Source: Pseudomonas sp. BMS12
Lineage (GTDB): Bacteria; Pseudomonadota; Gammaproteobacteria; Pseudomonadales; Pseudomonadaceae
Length of the DNA: 64,000 nt
NCBI RefSeq assembly: GCF_001592875.1
Contig: NZ_LSOF01000016.1
Span: forward strand, 62,001 to 126,000
Reading direction: 5' to 3'
Shown: positions 36,434 through 45,242 of the stretch, piece by piece
Layout of the letters: every line of letters starts with the position of its first letter
Numbering within the stretch: the stretch's first letter is position 1
Program-made: the position numbers and the translations under genes
The notes under the pieces: generated by a model
What the model was told of the DNA's origin: nothing
The model's input: the letters and a program-made list of their open reading frames with translations, nothing else
The model's database searches: none

Positions 36434-37396
36434 ATGATCCGAGTCGCCATCTACGTCTGTCCGCAGACCGTGCTCTCCAGCCTGAGCATGATCATCGATG
36501 CGCTGCAGCTGGCCAACCAGCTGGCCGGCAAACCGCTGTTCGCACTGCAGCGCGTCAGTGCCAGCGGCAACGCGGTGGAGCTCGGCATCGCCGAAGTACG
36601 CGTACAGGGCGACCTGAGCCTGGCCAACGACGCCGAGCTGCTGCTGATTCCGGCCACGGGCAGCAGCCTGCAGCTCACCCTAGACAGCAACGCCGAACTG
36701 CTCGACTGGCTGGCGGCGCGCCCGACCGAACAGCAACTGGCCAGCCTGTGCAGCAGCGCCTGCCTGCTGGCCGCCGCCGGCCAGCTCAATGGCCGCCGCG
36801 CGACCACGCACTGGCGCCTGGCGGAACCCTTCCGCCAGCGCTTTCCCCAGGTCCGCCTGCAGATCGATGCCTTGTTCACCGAGGATGGCAACCGCTTCTG
36901 CTCCGGCGGCGCCCAGGCCGGCCTTGACCTGTGCCTGCACCTGATCGCTCAACACGCCGGCGACTGGCTGGCACAGCAGGTCGCCGCCACCCTGGTGATC
37001 GACCGCGAGCGCGGCAGCCAGGCCCGCTTCGTCCCGCTGCTACCAAGCGCCGGCCAGGACGACCCGCAGATCGCCTCACTGCTGCGCTGGATGCGTCAGC
37101 ACCACGCCGAAGCCATCGACCTGCAACGCCTGGCCGAGCAAGCCAGCTGCTCGACCCGCACCCTGCTACGGCGCTTCCGCGCTGCCACCGGCCTGACCCC
37201 CAACGACTATCTGCAGCGCCTGCGCATCAGCGCCGCCCAGCACGCCCTGCGCAATCCCGCCTGCTCGCTGGAGCAGGTGGCCGAGCAGGTCGGCTACGCC
37301 GACCGGGCGACCTTTGCCAAACTGTTCAAGCAACTCAGCGGAGAGGCTCCTGGTGCCTATCGCAAGCGCCTGCGGCAGACAGGGGAAAATTCGTGA
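36434..37396 (+). CDS. GlxA-type regulator: DJ-1/PfpI domain plus AraC helix-turn-helix
   Basis: 320 residues. The N-terminal DJ-1/PfpI-like domain (residues 1-190) lacks an intact nucleophile elbow; the segment SLCSSACLLAAAGQLNGRRATTHW resembles the AraC-GATase type. The C-terminal AraC domain (LLRRFRAATGLTPNDYLQRLRISAAQHAL, then EQVAEQVGYADRATFAKLFKQ) binds DNA. Relatives control metabolism of quaternary amines or arginine, but the effector here is unknown. It faces the NTF2-like gene. Confidence 0.9.
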   Translation: MIRVAIYVCPQTVLSSLSMIIDALQLANQLAGKPLFALQRVSASGNAVELGIAEVRVQGDLSLANDAELLLIPATGSSLQLTLDSNAELLDWLAARPTEQQLASLCSSACLLAAAGQLNGRRATTHWRLAEPFRQRFPQVRLQIDALFTEDGNRFCSGGAQAGLDLCLHLIAQHAGDWLAQQVAATLVIDRERGSQARFVPLLPSAGQDDPQIASLLRWMRQHHAEAIDLQRLAEQASCSTRTLLRRFRAATGLTPNDYLQRLRISAAQHALRNPACSLEQVAEQVGYADRATFAKLFKQLSGEAPGAYRKRLRQTGENS

Positions 37397-37512
37397 ACAA
37401 CCGCATAGCCCGAGACCACGACCTTCGGTGAGGTCGAACAAGCGCCGGACTCTCCTGCCAATCAACGAGCCGAATCCGATAAACTCGGGACCATCGTTGT
37501 CCGGAGTCCGAT

Positions 37513-38802
37513 ATGCGCACAGAGCTGAACCAGGGCCTGATCGATTTCCTCAAGGCCTCACCCACCCCCTTCCACGCCACCCGCAACCTGGCCCAACGCC
37601 TGCAAGCCGCAGGTTACAAGGCTCTGGACGAACGCGAGCCCTGGCACACCGAAGCGGGCGGTCGCTATTACGTGACCCGCAACGACTCATCCATCATTGC
37701 CTTTCGCCTGGGCAACCGCGCGCCGCTGGACGGCGGCCTGCGCCTGGTTGGCGCGCATACCGACAGCCCCTGCCTACGCGTAAAACCCCAGCCTGAGCTG
37801 CAGCGCCAGGGCTTTTTCCAGCTCGGCGTGGAAGTCTACGGCGGCGCCCTGCTCGCCCCCTGGTTCGACCGCGATCTGTCGCTGGCCGGGCGCGTTACCT
37901 TTCGCGAAGGCGGCAAGGTGCAGAGCCTGCTGATCGACTTTCAGCTGCCCATCGCGGTGATTCCCAACCTGGCCATCCACCTCAACCGCGAGGCCAACCA
38001 GGGCTGGGCGATCAACCCACAGAACGAATTGCCGCCGATCCTGGCGCAGGTCTCGGGTGACGACAAACTGGACTTCCGCGCCCTGCTCACCGAGCGTCTG
38101 GCCGAGGAGCACGGTGTCAGCGCCGATGCGGTACTCGACTACGAGCTGAGCTTCTACGACACCCAGAGCGCCGCCGTGATCGGCCTCAACCAGGAGTTCA
38201 TCGCCGGCGCGCGCCTAGACAATCTGCTGTCGTGCTATGCCGGCCTGCAGGCTCTGCTGGCCGCGGAAGGTGACGAAAGCTGCGTACTGGTGTGCACCGA
38301 CCATGAGGAAATCGGTTCCTGCTCGGCCTGTGGCGCCGATGGTCCGTTCCTCGAACAGGTGCTGCGCCGAGTGCTGCCGGAGGGCGGAGACTTCGTGCGC
38401 TGCATCCAGAAATCGCTACTGGTGTCGGCCGACAATGCCCACGGCGTACACCCCAACTATGCCGACAAACACGACGCCAACCATGGTCCCAAGCTCAACG
38501 CCGGCCCGGTGATCAAGGTCAACAGCAATCAGCGCTACGCCACCAACAGCGAGACTGCCGGTTTCTTCCGCCACCTGTGCCTGGCCGAGGAAGTGCCGGT
38601 GCAAAGCTTCGTGGTACGCAGCGACATGGGCTGCGGCTCGACCATCGGCCCGATCACCGCCAGCCAGCTGGGCGTGCGCACCGTGGACATCGGCCTGCCG
38701 ACCTTTGCCATGCATTCGATTCGCGAACTGGCCGGCAGCCAGGACCTGGCCCATCTGGTGAAGGTGCTGACGGCTTTCTACGCCAGCGCAGAACTGGCCT
38801 GA
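37513..38802 (+). CDS. apeB: M18 family aminopeptidase
   Basis: 429 residues, the normal length for ApeB/DnpEP-like enzymes. Dinuclear metal ligands are in VGAHTDSPCLRVKP, GARLDNLLSCYAG, VCTDHEEIGSCS and the late MHSIRELAG segment; HGVHPNYADKHDANHGP is the M18 signature. It is a cytosolic aspartyl-type aminopeptidase. The ATG follows CGGAG. The MerR gene begins 7 bases after its stop. Confidence 0.94.
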   Translation: MRTELNQGLIDFLKASPTPFHATRNLAQRLQAAGYKALDEREPWHTEAGGRYYVTRNDSSIIAFRLGNRAPLDGGLRLVGAHTDSPCLRVKPQPELQRQGFFQLGVEVYGGALLAPWFDRDLSLAGRVTFREGGKVQSLLIDFQLPIAVIPNLAIHLNREANQGWAINPQNELPPILAQVSGDDKLDFRALLTERLAEEHGVSADAVLDYELSFYDTQSAAVIGLNQEFIAGARLDNLLSCYAGLQALLAAEGDESCVLVCTDHEEIGSCSACGADGPFLEQVLRRVLPEGGDFVRCIQKSLLVSADNAHGVHPNYADKHDANHGPKLNAGPVIKVNSNQRYATNSETAGFFRHLCLAEEVPVQSFVVRSDMGCGSTIGPITASQLGVRTVDIGLPTFAMHSIRELAGSQDLAHLVKVLTAFYASAELA

Positions 38803-38809
38803 CCTCCCC

Positions 38810-39247
38810 GTGAACATCGGTCTCGCGGCAAAGCGGAGTGGCCTCAGCGCCAAGATGATCCGTTACTACGAGTCGATCGGCCTGCTGCAACCGGCCGGGC
38901 GCACGGACAGCGGCTATCGCCAGTACGGTGCCCAGGACCTGCATGTACTGGCCTTCATCAAGCGCTCGCGTGATCTGGGCTTTTCCCTGGAAGAGGTCGG
39001 CAAACTGCTGGCCCTGTGGCAGAACCGCCAGCGCGCCAGCGCCGATGTGAAAGCCCTGGCGCAAGGCCATATCACCGAGCTGAACCGCAAGATCGAAGAA
39101 CTCACCGCACTGCGCGACACCCTGGGCGAACTGGTGCAGCACTGCCAGGGCGATCAGCGACCTGATTGCCCGATTCTGCGGGATCTGGAAACGGGGAGCG
39201 GCGAGCACAGTGCCAACGCGGGCGGCTGTATAGCTGGAAACCGCTAG
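38810..39247 (+). CDS. cueR: MerR-family copper-responsive regulator
   Basis: 145 residues with a GTG start 7 bases after apeB. The winged helix is NIGLAAKRSGLSAKMIRYYESIGLL and GYRQYGAQDLHVLAFIKRSRDLGFSLEEV. Cys112 and Cys120, seven residues apart in HCQGDQRPDCP, sit exactly where CueR holds Cu(I). In E. coli and Pseudomonas it activates the CopA exporter. No copA, chaperone or oxidase gene is in the window, so its targets lie elsewhere. Confidence 0.88.
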   Translation: MNIGLAAKRSGLSAKMIRYYESIGLLQPAGRTDSGYRQYGAQDLHVLAFIKRSRDLGFSLEEVGKLLALWQNRQRASADVKALAQGHITELNRKIEELTALRDTLGELVQHCQGDQRPDCPILRDLETGSGEHSANAGGCIAGNR

Positions 39248-39273
39248 AAGGCTGATTTGCACAGCACCAGAAA

Positions 39274-39305
39274 GCCAAACGCCGGCCTTGGGGCCGGCGT
39301 TTGGC
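39274..39305. terminator. hairpin between cueR and the TonB receptor gene
   Basis: A perfect 14-base stem (GCCAAACGCCGGCC with its complement) with a 4-base loop lies between convergent genes. The T-run is short, so it relies on a very stable stem. Confidence 0.75.
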
Positions 39306-39356
39306 GTGGAGCTGAAAACAGGCAGGTTTGGGCCTGTCGCTACAGCGGGGGCAACC

Positions 39357-41600
39357 TTAGAAGTTGTACTTCGCGGACGCTGTGAGGCTACGCGGAGCAC
39401 CGTAGGTCAGGGCACCGTAAGCATCGAAGATGTCGAAATACTTCTCGTCGGTCACGTTGTTGGCGTTCAGTTGCGCCGAGAGGTTCTCGGTGATTTCGTA
39501 GCGCGCCATCAGGCTGACCAGAGCATAGGCGTCCTGCTCGATCTTCTCGGGGTTGCCTGCCGGGTTGGTGGCATAGGTGTAGATGCTGTCCTGCCAGTTC
39601 ACGCCGCCACCGATGGTCAGCTTGTCGTTGAAGAGGCCCGGTACACGGTAGGTGGTGAAGGTCCGCAGCAGCTTTGTCGGGTAGAGCGTGTTGACGTCAC
39701 TACCCTCGGCGTCTTCGGCCTCGAACTGGGTGTAGCCTGCCGACACATTCCAACCTTCGGTGAGCTCACCAGACACCTCCAGCTCGAAGCCTTCGCTGGT
39801 CGCACCTTCGGTGGCCTCATAGGCATAACCGCCTACCGGGTCGGTAGGATCGATCAGCTGGCCGGTGCTCTGACCCAGGTTGTCCTGCTTGATCTGGAAG
39901 ATCGCCGCGGAAGCATTCAGACGGCCGTCGAAGAACTCGAACTTCAGACCGGTCTCGTAGCTTTCGCCGGTAATCGGGTCGAGCTGCTGGCCGCTGCTAT
40001 CGCGTACCGATTGCGGCAGGAAGATTTCCGTGTAGCTGGCATAGGCCGAGACACTGTCGGTGAGGTCATAGACGATACCGACATAAGGCGTGATCTCGTT
40101 GTCGACGTCGACCTTGCTGACTTCCGAGTAGATGTCATCGCTGGTCTTCTCGTAGAAGCTGTCACGTGCACCGAGAATCAGCTTCAGGTCATCGCTCAGG
40201 TTAAGGCGGGTCGCCGCATAGACGCCGCGCTGCTCGACCTCGCCGTAGCCATAGTCGCTGCGTGCGCCCCAGATCGGTTCGGCAAAATCGCCGCTGTAGT
40301 CGTCGAAGTTCGCCACGCCACCAAAGCCGCTCAGCGCGGGAACCTGGTCGGCATCGAAATCCTGTTCGCTGTGGACATAGCCGAAGGCCAGATCATGGTC
40401 ACGGCCAAGCAGGGCGAACGGGCCACTGAAGCGAATGCTGTAGTCATCCTGGGTGGTTTCGGTCTTGTAGGTGGCCGGGAACGAGGACATGCCGCTGGCG
40501 CCATCTCGGCCGGGATTGCCGGAGAGATACAACAGGGCGGAATCGCCGGTCCGCTCGCCACGGTTGTAGCTCAGGTTGACCTGCCAGTCGTTGGCGAAGG
40601 TGTGATCCAGATTGACGAAATAGGTTTCGTAGGTGGTATCCCACTGGCTCCAGTTCGCAGAGGAAGTCTTGGAGCGGCTCCAGTCGGTCTTGCCACCGTC
40701 GGCATACCACACGGGCAGGCCACCCCACATCGGCGAATCGGACTTGTTCTCCTGGCGACTGGCCCCGAACCACAGGGTGGTATCAGGCGTCAGGTCGATA
40801 TCCATGGTGCCGTAGAAGGTTTCGCGCTGGTTGGAGTGCAGGTCGATCCAGCTGTCACCCTCGTTGTATTCACCGACCAGGCGCGCGCGGATGGTGCCCT
40901 CCTCGTTCAAGGCCATGGACAGGTCACCCAGGGTGCCATAGGTATCCCAGGTGCCCGCACTGACCTCGACCGAGCCAGTCAGCTCGCGGCTGTTGGCGCG
41001 TTTGCGCACCATGTTCAGCGAGGCGGAGGGGTCGCCCGCGCCAGTCATCAGGCCGTTGGCGCCGCGCACTACTTCGACGCGGTCGTACATGGCCAGACTG
41101 CTGAAGATCTCCCCCGAGCTCCAGGGTTGCTCATAGATGGTCGGTACGCCGTCGATCATCAGCGAGTTGAGTTCGAAACCGCGGGCGTTGATCTGGCCAC
41201 GGCTGGTCTCGTAGCGGTTCAGCGAGATACCCGTGGTGTTGTTGACCACATCGGTAATGGTCTGCAGGTCCTGGTCCTGCATGCGCTGCTGGGTGACCAC
41301 GGTGACCGATTGCGGGGTTTCGCGCAGCGACATCTTCAGCGGAGTCGCGGTCTTGGCGGAACCCGTGGTGTAGGACCGTGTTCCTTCGGTGGTGTCACCC
41401 AGAACCTGTGCAGCCTCGCCGGTGATGGCCAACGCATCGAGCGTCACCGCCCCCTCCTCTGTCTGCTGCGCATAAGCCGGCAACGCAGCAACAGCGCTAC
41501 CAGCAGCCAGTAGGTGAATCGCCAGGGCCAGCGGGCGAAGTGACAGGGACGAGCGCGCGGCAGCCGCACCTGGCTGACGCGGGAGGGTGCAAGGGGACAT
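39357..41600 (-). CDS. TonB-dependent siderophore receptor
   Basis: 747 residues. Signal peptide to about Ala44 (PAYA/QQ); TonB box region near VTLDALAITG at 52-61. The plug carries ETPQSVTVVTQQRMQDQ, INARGFELNSLMIDGVP and VEVVRGANGLMTGAGDPSASLN; the barrel follows with a final strand ending SAKYNF. No N-terminal signalling (STN) domain is present, so it is a transport-only receptor resembling FpvA/FoxA-type proteins. A Fur-like box lies about 40 bases upstream of its start. The siderophore cannot be named. Confidence 0.94.
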   Translation of the reverse strand: MSPCTLPRQPGAAAARSSLSLRPLALAIHLLAAGSAVAALPAYAQQTEEGAVTLDALAITGEAAQVLGDTTEGTRSYTTGSAKTATPLKMSLRETPQSVTVVTQQRMQDQDLQTITDVVNNTTGISLNRYETSRGQINARGFELNSLMIDGVPTIYEQPWSSGEIFSSLAMYDRVEVVRGANGLMTGAGDPSASLNMVRKRANSRELTGSVEVSAGTWDTYGTLGDLSMALNEEGTIRARLVGEYNEGDSWIDLHSNQRETFYGTMDIDLTPDTTLWFGASRQENKSDSPMWGGLPVWYADGGKTDWSRSKTSSANWSQWDTTYETYFVNLDHTFANDWQVNLSYNRGERTGDSALLYLSGNPGRDGASGMSSFPATYKTETTQDDYSIRFSGPFALLGRDHDLAFGYVHSEQDFDADQVPALSGFGGVANFDDYSGDFAEPIWGARSDYGYGEVEQRGVYAATRLNLSDDLKLILGARDSFYEKTSDDIYSEVSKVDVDNEITPYVGIVYDLTDSVSAYASYTEIFLPQSVRDSSGQQLDPITGESYETGLKFEFFDGRLNASAAIFQIKQDNLGQSTGQLIDPTDPVGGYAYEATEGATSEGFELEVSGELTEGWNVSAGYTQFEAEDAEGSDVNTLYPTKLLRTFTTYRVPGLFNDKLTIGGGVNWQDSIYTYATNPAGNPEKIEQDAYALVSLMARYEITENLSAQLNANNVTDEKYFDIFDAYGALTYGAPRSLTASAKYNF

Positions 41601-41640
41601 GGTGTACTCCGAAGGGTTATGCGTTGGCTAATGCTTTATT

Positions 41641-41659
41641 TGAGAATGCTTATCATAGT
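41641..41659 (-). promoter_or_regulatory. Fur-type iron box upstream of the TonB receptor
   Basis: On the minus strand the segment TATGATAAGCATTCTC matches 13 of 16 positions of the Fur consensus half AATGATAATCATTATC. It lies about 40-60 bases before the receptor start in an AT-rich stretch suited to a promoter, so iron repression is likely. Confidence 0.7.
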
Positions 41660-41776
41660 AATTCAGATAAAGACTCAATTTAAAGAACCTGCCAAAAGAA
41701 AGTTCCTTGCAACAGCGCAATAATTTTTCAGGAGAGATGCCAACCCAGCGCGATGCGCTGACTGGCCAGGCAAACA

Positions 41777-41800
41777 AAAGGGGCGCCGAAGCGCCCCTTG
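41777..41800 (-). terminator. intrinsic terminator after the ferritin gene
   Basis: On the minus strand AAGGGGCGC, loop TTCG, GCGCCCCTT is followed by TTGTTT, about 23 bases after the ferritin stop. Confidence 0.8.
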
Positions 41801-41822
41801 GGTATTGCTGAGAGTGCAAGCG

Positions 41823-42287
41823 TCAGGCTTGCGATTGCAGGTAGTTCTGCAGGCCGATGCGGTCGATCAGGCCGAGCTGCTGTTCCAGCCAATAGGCGTG
41901 GTCTTCCTCCGTATCGTGCAGCTGCACTTCAAGCATCTCGCGGCTGATGTAATCGCCATGCTTTTCGCACAGCTCTATACCCTTGGCCAGGGCCTCACGC
42001 ACTTCGTATTCCAGCTTGAGGTCGGCACGCAGCATGTCCGGCACGGTGGCGCCGGGATGGATCTTGTGTGGTGTCATGTTCGGCGTGGCTTCGAGGAAGA
42101 GGATGCGCCTGAGCAGGGCATCGGCGTGTTCGGTCTCTTCCTCCATCTCGTGGTTGAGACGCTCGTAGAGCTTGTTGAAGCCCCAGTCCTCGTACATCCG
42201 TGAATGCAGGAAATACTGATCGCGCGCGGCGAGCTCGCCACGCAGTAGTTCCTTGAGATATTCGACGACTTCGGCAGCGCCTTGCAT
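41823..42287 (-). CDS. ftnA: bacterial ferritin, FtnA-type (annotated bacterioferritin A in many genomes)
   Basis: 154 residues from the ATG at 42287 with GGGGAA upstream; a TTG at 42305 would add six residues. It oxidises and stores iron. The ferroxidase ligands Glu18, Glu51, His54, Glu93, Glu127 and His130 are all present. Position 52, the haem-ligand Met of true bacterioferritins, is Thr (EETEHAD), so the 24-mer should not bind haem; this matches P. aeruginosa FtnA, formerly BfrA. It sits next to the iron receptor gene. Confidence 0.9.
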   Translation of the reverse strand: MQGAAEVVEYLKELLRGELAARDQYFLHSRMYEDWGFNKLYERLNHEMEEETEHADALLRRILFLEATPNMTPHKIHPGATVPDMLRADLKLEYEVREALAKGIELCEKHGDYISREMLEVQLHDTEEDHAYWLEQQLGLIDRIGLQNYLQSQA

Positions 42288-42468
42288 GACTCGATTCCCC
42301 AACAAAAGCTTCGTTCAGACGGCAAGCTTCGACCCTCGATGCGCACTGGTCAAGCAACAAAACGCCTTTATCGGCGGAGCGATTCGCATTAGCGCAAAGC
42401 CGCATGCTTGCTGGGTTTAAGCCATCTTGCAGTAAATGAAAATGCCTCTGATAACGCGCCACAAACAG

Positions 42469-42502
42469 CAACCGAGGAGCAGAGAACTCCGCTCCTCGGT
42501 TG
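42469..42502 (-). terminator. hairpin after the SDR gene
   Basis: CAACCGAGGAGC and its complement form a perfect 12-base stem with a 10-base loop 12 bases after the SDR stop on the minus strand; CTGTTTG follows, a modest T-run. Confidence 0.75.
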
Positions 42503-42514
42503 CTCAGGCCAGGC

Positions 42515-43273
42515 TCAAACAAACATGCCGCCGGACACCTCGACACGCTGCGCATTGACCCAGCCGGCTTCCGCGGACAGCAACATGGCGATGGCCTTGC
42601 CGATGTCGTCCGGCAGGCCAACCCGCCCCAGCGCCGTCTGCGCCGCAATGGCCGCGTTGAGTTCGGCGTTATCACGCACGGCGCCGCCGCCAAAATCGGT
42701 TTCGATAGCGCCCGGGGCAATCACATTGGCGCGAATGCCACGCGCCCCCAGCTCCTTGGCCATGTAGCGGGTCAAAACCTCGATACCGCCTTTCATCGCC
42801 GCGTAGGCGGCGTAGCCCGGCAGCGAGAAACGCGCCAGCCCGCTGGAGACATTGAGAATGCGCCCACCGTCGGCCACCAGCGGCAACAGTTTCTGGGTGA
42901 GGAAGAAAGTGCCCTTGAGGTGGATGTTCAGCAACTGGTCGAACTGCTCCTCGCTGGTCTCGGCGAAGGGCACGTGGATGCCGATGCCGGCGTTGTTGAC
43001 CAGGGCATCGAAGCTGTCACGCTGGAAGGTGGCGGCCAGGGCCGCACGCACATGGTTGGCGAAATCCTCGAAGCTTGCCGCGCGACCGACATCCAGCTGC
43101 AAGGCCACGGCCTTGCGACCGAGGGCACGGATCTGCGCCACCAATGCTTCGGCCTCGGCCTTGCCGCTGTTGTAGGTCAGGATCAGGTCGTGGCCTTGTT
43201 CGGCCAGGTGCAGGGCGGCGTTCTTGCCAAGGCCGCGGCTGGCGCCGGTGATCAGGGTGAGAGTCGGGTTCAT
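42515..43273 (-). CDS. short-chain dehydrogenase/reductase
   Basis: 252 residues from the ATG at 43273 (GAGGAC upstream). Classical SDR: TGASRGLGKNAALHLAEQ cofactor loop, NNAGIGIHVPF, active-site Ser in LNVSSGLARF, and Tyr/Lys in YAAYAAMKGGIEVL; the C-terminal INAQRVEVSGG type ending is VNAQRVEVSGGMFV. The Thr-Tyr-Asn after strand 2 and nearby Lys suggest NADPH. It is divergent from a LysR gene that probably controls it. Substrate unknown. Confidence 0.9.
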   Translation of the reverse strand: MNPTLTLITGASRGLGKNAALHLAEQGHDLILTYNSGKAEAEALVAQIRALGRKAVALQLDVGRAASFEDFANHVRAALAATFQRDSFDALVNNAGIGIHVPFAETSEEQFDQLLNIHLKGTFFLTQKLLPLVADGGRILNVSSGLARFSLPGYAAYAAMKGGIEVLTRYMAKELGARGIRANVIAPGAIETDFGGGAVRDNAELNAAIAAQTALGRVGLPDDIGKAIAMLLSAEAGWVNAQRVEVSGGMFV

Positions 43274-43389
43274 CTTGATGTCCTCGTCGGAGTGAATGGC
43301 TGACGAGGACAAAACTATTGATCGACCTTGATCAGATAAATCAGCCAATCCTGTTTAGACTGTCCAAATATCAATAACAGTGAGCAGCT

Positions 43390-44310
43390 ATGGACCGCTT
43401 TCATGCCATGCGGGCTTTCGTCCGCGTCGCCGAACTGGCCAGCTTCACCCGCGCCGCCGAGAGCCTGGGCCAGCCCAAGGCCAGCGTTTCGCTGCTGGTA
43501 CAGCAACTGGAAAACCAGCTCGGCGCCCGCCTGCTGCACCGCACCACGCGCCGGGTGAGCCTGACCCAGGACGGCCAGGCCTGCTACGAGCGCTGCAAGG
43601 ACCTGCTGGCCGACGCCGAGGAAATCGAGGCGATGTTCCAGCTGGAAGCCAGCCAATTGCGTGGCCGCCTGCGGGTGGACATGAACCAGGCTGTGGCCCG
43701 CGACCTGGTGCTGCCACGCCTGGCCGAATTCCTCCGCGCCCATCCGCAACTGGAGTTGGAGCTGAGCTGCACCGATCACCGAGTCGACCTGATCCGCGAA
43801 GGTTTCGATTGCGTGGTGCGGGTCGGCGGCCAGGTCGACCCGGGGCTGATCGCCCGCTCGCTGGGGCAGATGGAGCAGATCAACTGCGCCAGCCCCGCCT
43901 ACCTGCAACGCTTCGGCACGCCGCGCAGCCTGGCGGACCTGGCCGAGCATCGCCTGGTGCACTACGTGCCCAACCTCGGCGCGCGGGCCGATGGCTGGGA
44001 ATACCAGCAGAACGGCGAGACGCACAGCCTGGATATGCCTGGCGCGCTGACGGTGAACAGCACCGACGCCTACAGCCAGGCCTGCCTGGCCGGACTCGGA
44101 CTGATCCAGGTGCCGCGCGTGGGCGTGCTGCCCTATCTGGCCGATGGGCGCCTGGTGGAAGTGTTAGCCGAGTTCCGCGCCGCCCCCATGCCGGTGTTTC
44201 TGCTGTACCCGCATCGACGCAACCTGTCGAAGCGGGTGCAGGTATTCATGGATTGGCTGGCTGGCCTGGTGCGCCCCTACGTCGCAGAACGGACGCCGGC
44301 AACACGGTGA
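43390..44310 (+). CDS. LysR-family regulator
   Basis: 306 residues; helix-turn-helix RAFVRVAELASFTRAAESLG and KASVSLLVQQLENQLGARLLHRTTRRVSLTQDG at residues 8-65, then the effector domain with GFDCVVRVGGQVDPGLIARSLG. It belongs to the CrgA-like group next to SDR genes. It faces the SDR gene across 116 bases and overlaps the convergent EamA gene by 65 bases at its 3' end. Confidence 0.92.
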   Translation: MDRFHAMRAFVRVAELASFTRAAESLGQPKASVSLLVQQLENQLGARLLHRTTRRVSLTQDGQACYERCKDLLADAEEIEAMFQLEASQLRGRLRVDMNQAVARDLVLPRLAEFLRAHPQLELELSCTDHRVDLIREGFDCVVRVGGQVDPGLIARSLGQMEQINCASPAYLQRFGTPRSLADLAEHRLVHYVPNLGARADGWEYQQNGETHSLDMPGALTVNSTDAYSQACLAGLGLIQVPRVGVLPYLADGRLVEVLAEFRAAPMPVFLLYPHRRNLSKRVQVFMDWLAGLVRPYVAERTPATR

Positions 44311-45142
44311 TCACCAGGCCGCCGAAAACCAGGCCGCAGGCCAGCCAACCTAGCGGGCTGAGCGCCTCACCGAGCAGCAGCCAGCCGGACAGCAGGCCGG
44401 ATACCGGCACCGCCAGGGCGAAGGGCGTGACCAGGCTGGCCGGGTAGCGGCGCAGCAGAAAGCTCCAGATGGCGAAGCCGACCGTGGTGGCGAGGAAGGC
44501 GATATACAGCAGCGCGCCGACGCCGCGCCAGCTCAGGTTGCTCAGTGCCGCGCCCATCGCCTGCGGCCCCTCGAACAGATACGACAGGCCCAGCAGCGGC
44601 AACACCGGCACCAGGCTGACCCAGCAGATCAGGCGCAGCATGTCGCTGGCGCCGGAACGCTTGGTGGCGATATTGGAGAAGGCCCAGGCCAGCGCGGCGG
44701 CTACCACCAGGGCGAAGCCCAGCAGGCTGTCGCCCAGCGGCCGCTGCAGGCCGATCAGCACCAACCCTCCGGCCGCCAGCACCAGGCCGGCCAACGCCCG
44801 GGCCGTCGGCCGCTCGCCCAGCACCAGCGCGGCGATCAGCACGGTAAAGAACACCTGGCTCTGCAGCACCAGCGACGACAGCCCGGCCGGCATGCCCAGG
44901 TGCATGCCGACGAACAGCAGGCCGAACTTGACCACCCCGAGCAGCACGCCGATCTGCACGATGCGCCACCCGGGCGCCGGCAAGGGCCCACGCAGGAACA
45001 GCAACGGCAGAGCCGCCAGGGCGAAGCGCAGGGCACAGAACAACAGCGGCGGAAAGTCCTCCAGGCCGACCTTGATGACGACGAAGTTGACGCCCCAGAT
45101 CAGGGTGACCAACAGGGCCAGGAGGATGTGCGGTAGGGGCAT
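44246..45142 (-). CDS. EamA/DMT-family transporter
   Basis: 298 residues with ten predicted helices in two EamA repeats: LLALLVTLIWGVNFVVIKVGLEDFPP opens the first, and FALVVAAALAWAFSNIATKRSG opens the second. Such proteins export amino acids or metabolites. Its last 65 bases overlap the opposite-strand LysR gene. A palindrome of the MocR/GntR style lies about 60 bases upstream of its start. Confidence 0.92.
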   Translation of the reverse strand: MPLPHILLALLVTLIWGVNFVVIKVGLEDFPPLLFCALRFALAALPLLFLRGPLPAPGWRIVQIGVLLGVVKFGLLFVGMHLGMPAGLSSLVLQSQVFFTVLIAALVLGERPTARALAGLVLAAGGLVLIGLQRPLGDSLLGFALVVAAALAWAFSNIATKRSGASDMLRLICWVSLVPVLPLLGLSYLFEGPQAMGAALSNLSWRGVGALLYIAFLATTVGFAIWSFLLRRYPASLVTPFALAVPVSGLLSGWLLLGEALSPLGWLACGLVFGGLVITVLPASVLRRRGAPGQPANP

Positions 45143-45200
45143 GGCGAACGCTCCAGCAAGAACCTGAGCACCCTAACAGTTTGCCGCAGGACTGGATCGA

Positions 45201-45221
45201 TACAGTTACCGAGCAACTGTA
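45201..45221. promoter_or_regulatory. palindrome upstream of the EamA gene
   Basis: TACAGTT and AACTGTA flank a 7-base spacer, 58 bases before the EamA start; ACTGGATCGA precedes it. Similar ACTGT-containing repeats are seen at MocR-type GntR operators. No MocR gene is in the window. Confidence 0.4.
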
Positions 45222-45242
45222 TGCACCACCAGCGCAACACCC

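Noticed and set aside
37419..37436. CGACCT-N6-AGGTCG hairpin after the GlxA-type gene
   Set aside because: Six-base stem without T-run; too weak to call a terminator or operator.
39288..41513. 741-residue open frame antisense to the TonB receptor
   Set aside because: No domain, no ribosome site, and the complementary gene has a clear signal peptide, plug and barrel.
42411..42470. Possible third, degenerate copy of the structured repeat (GGGTTTAAG and GTAAATGA)
   Set aside because: Only two short blocks match and the 18-base left block and the right end are absent; chance is a good explanation.
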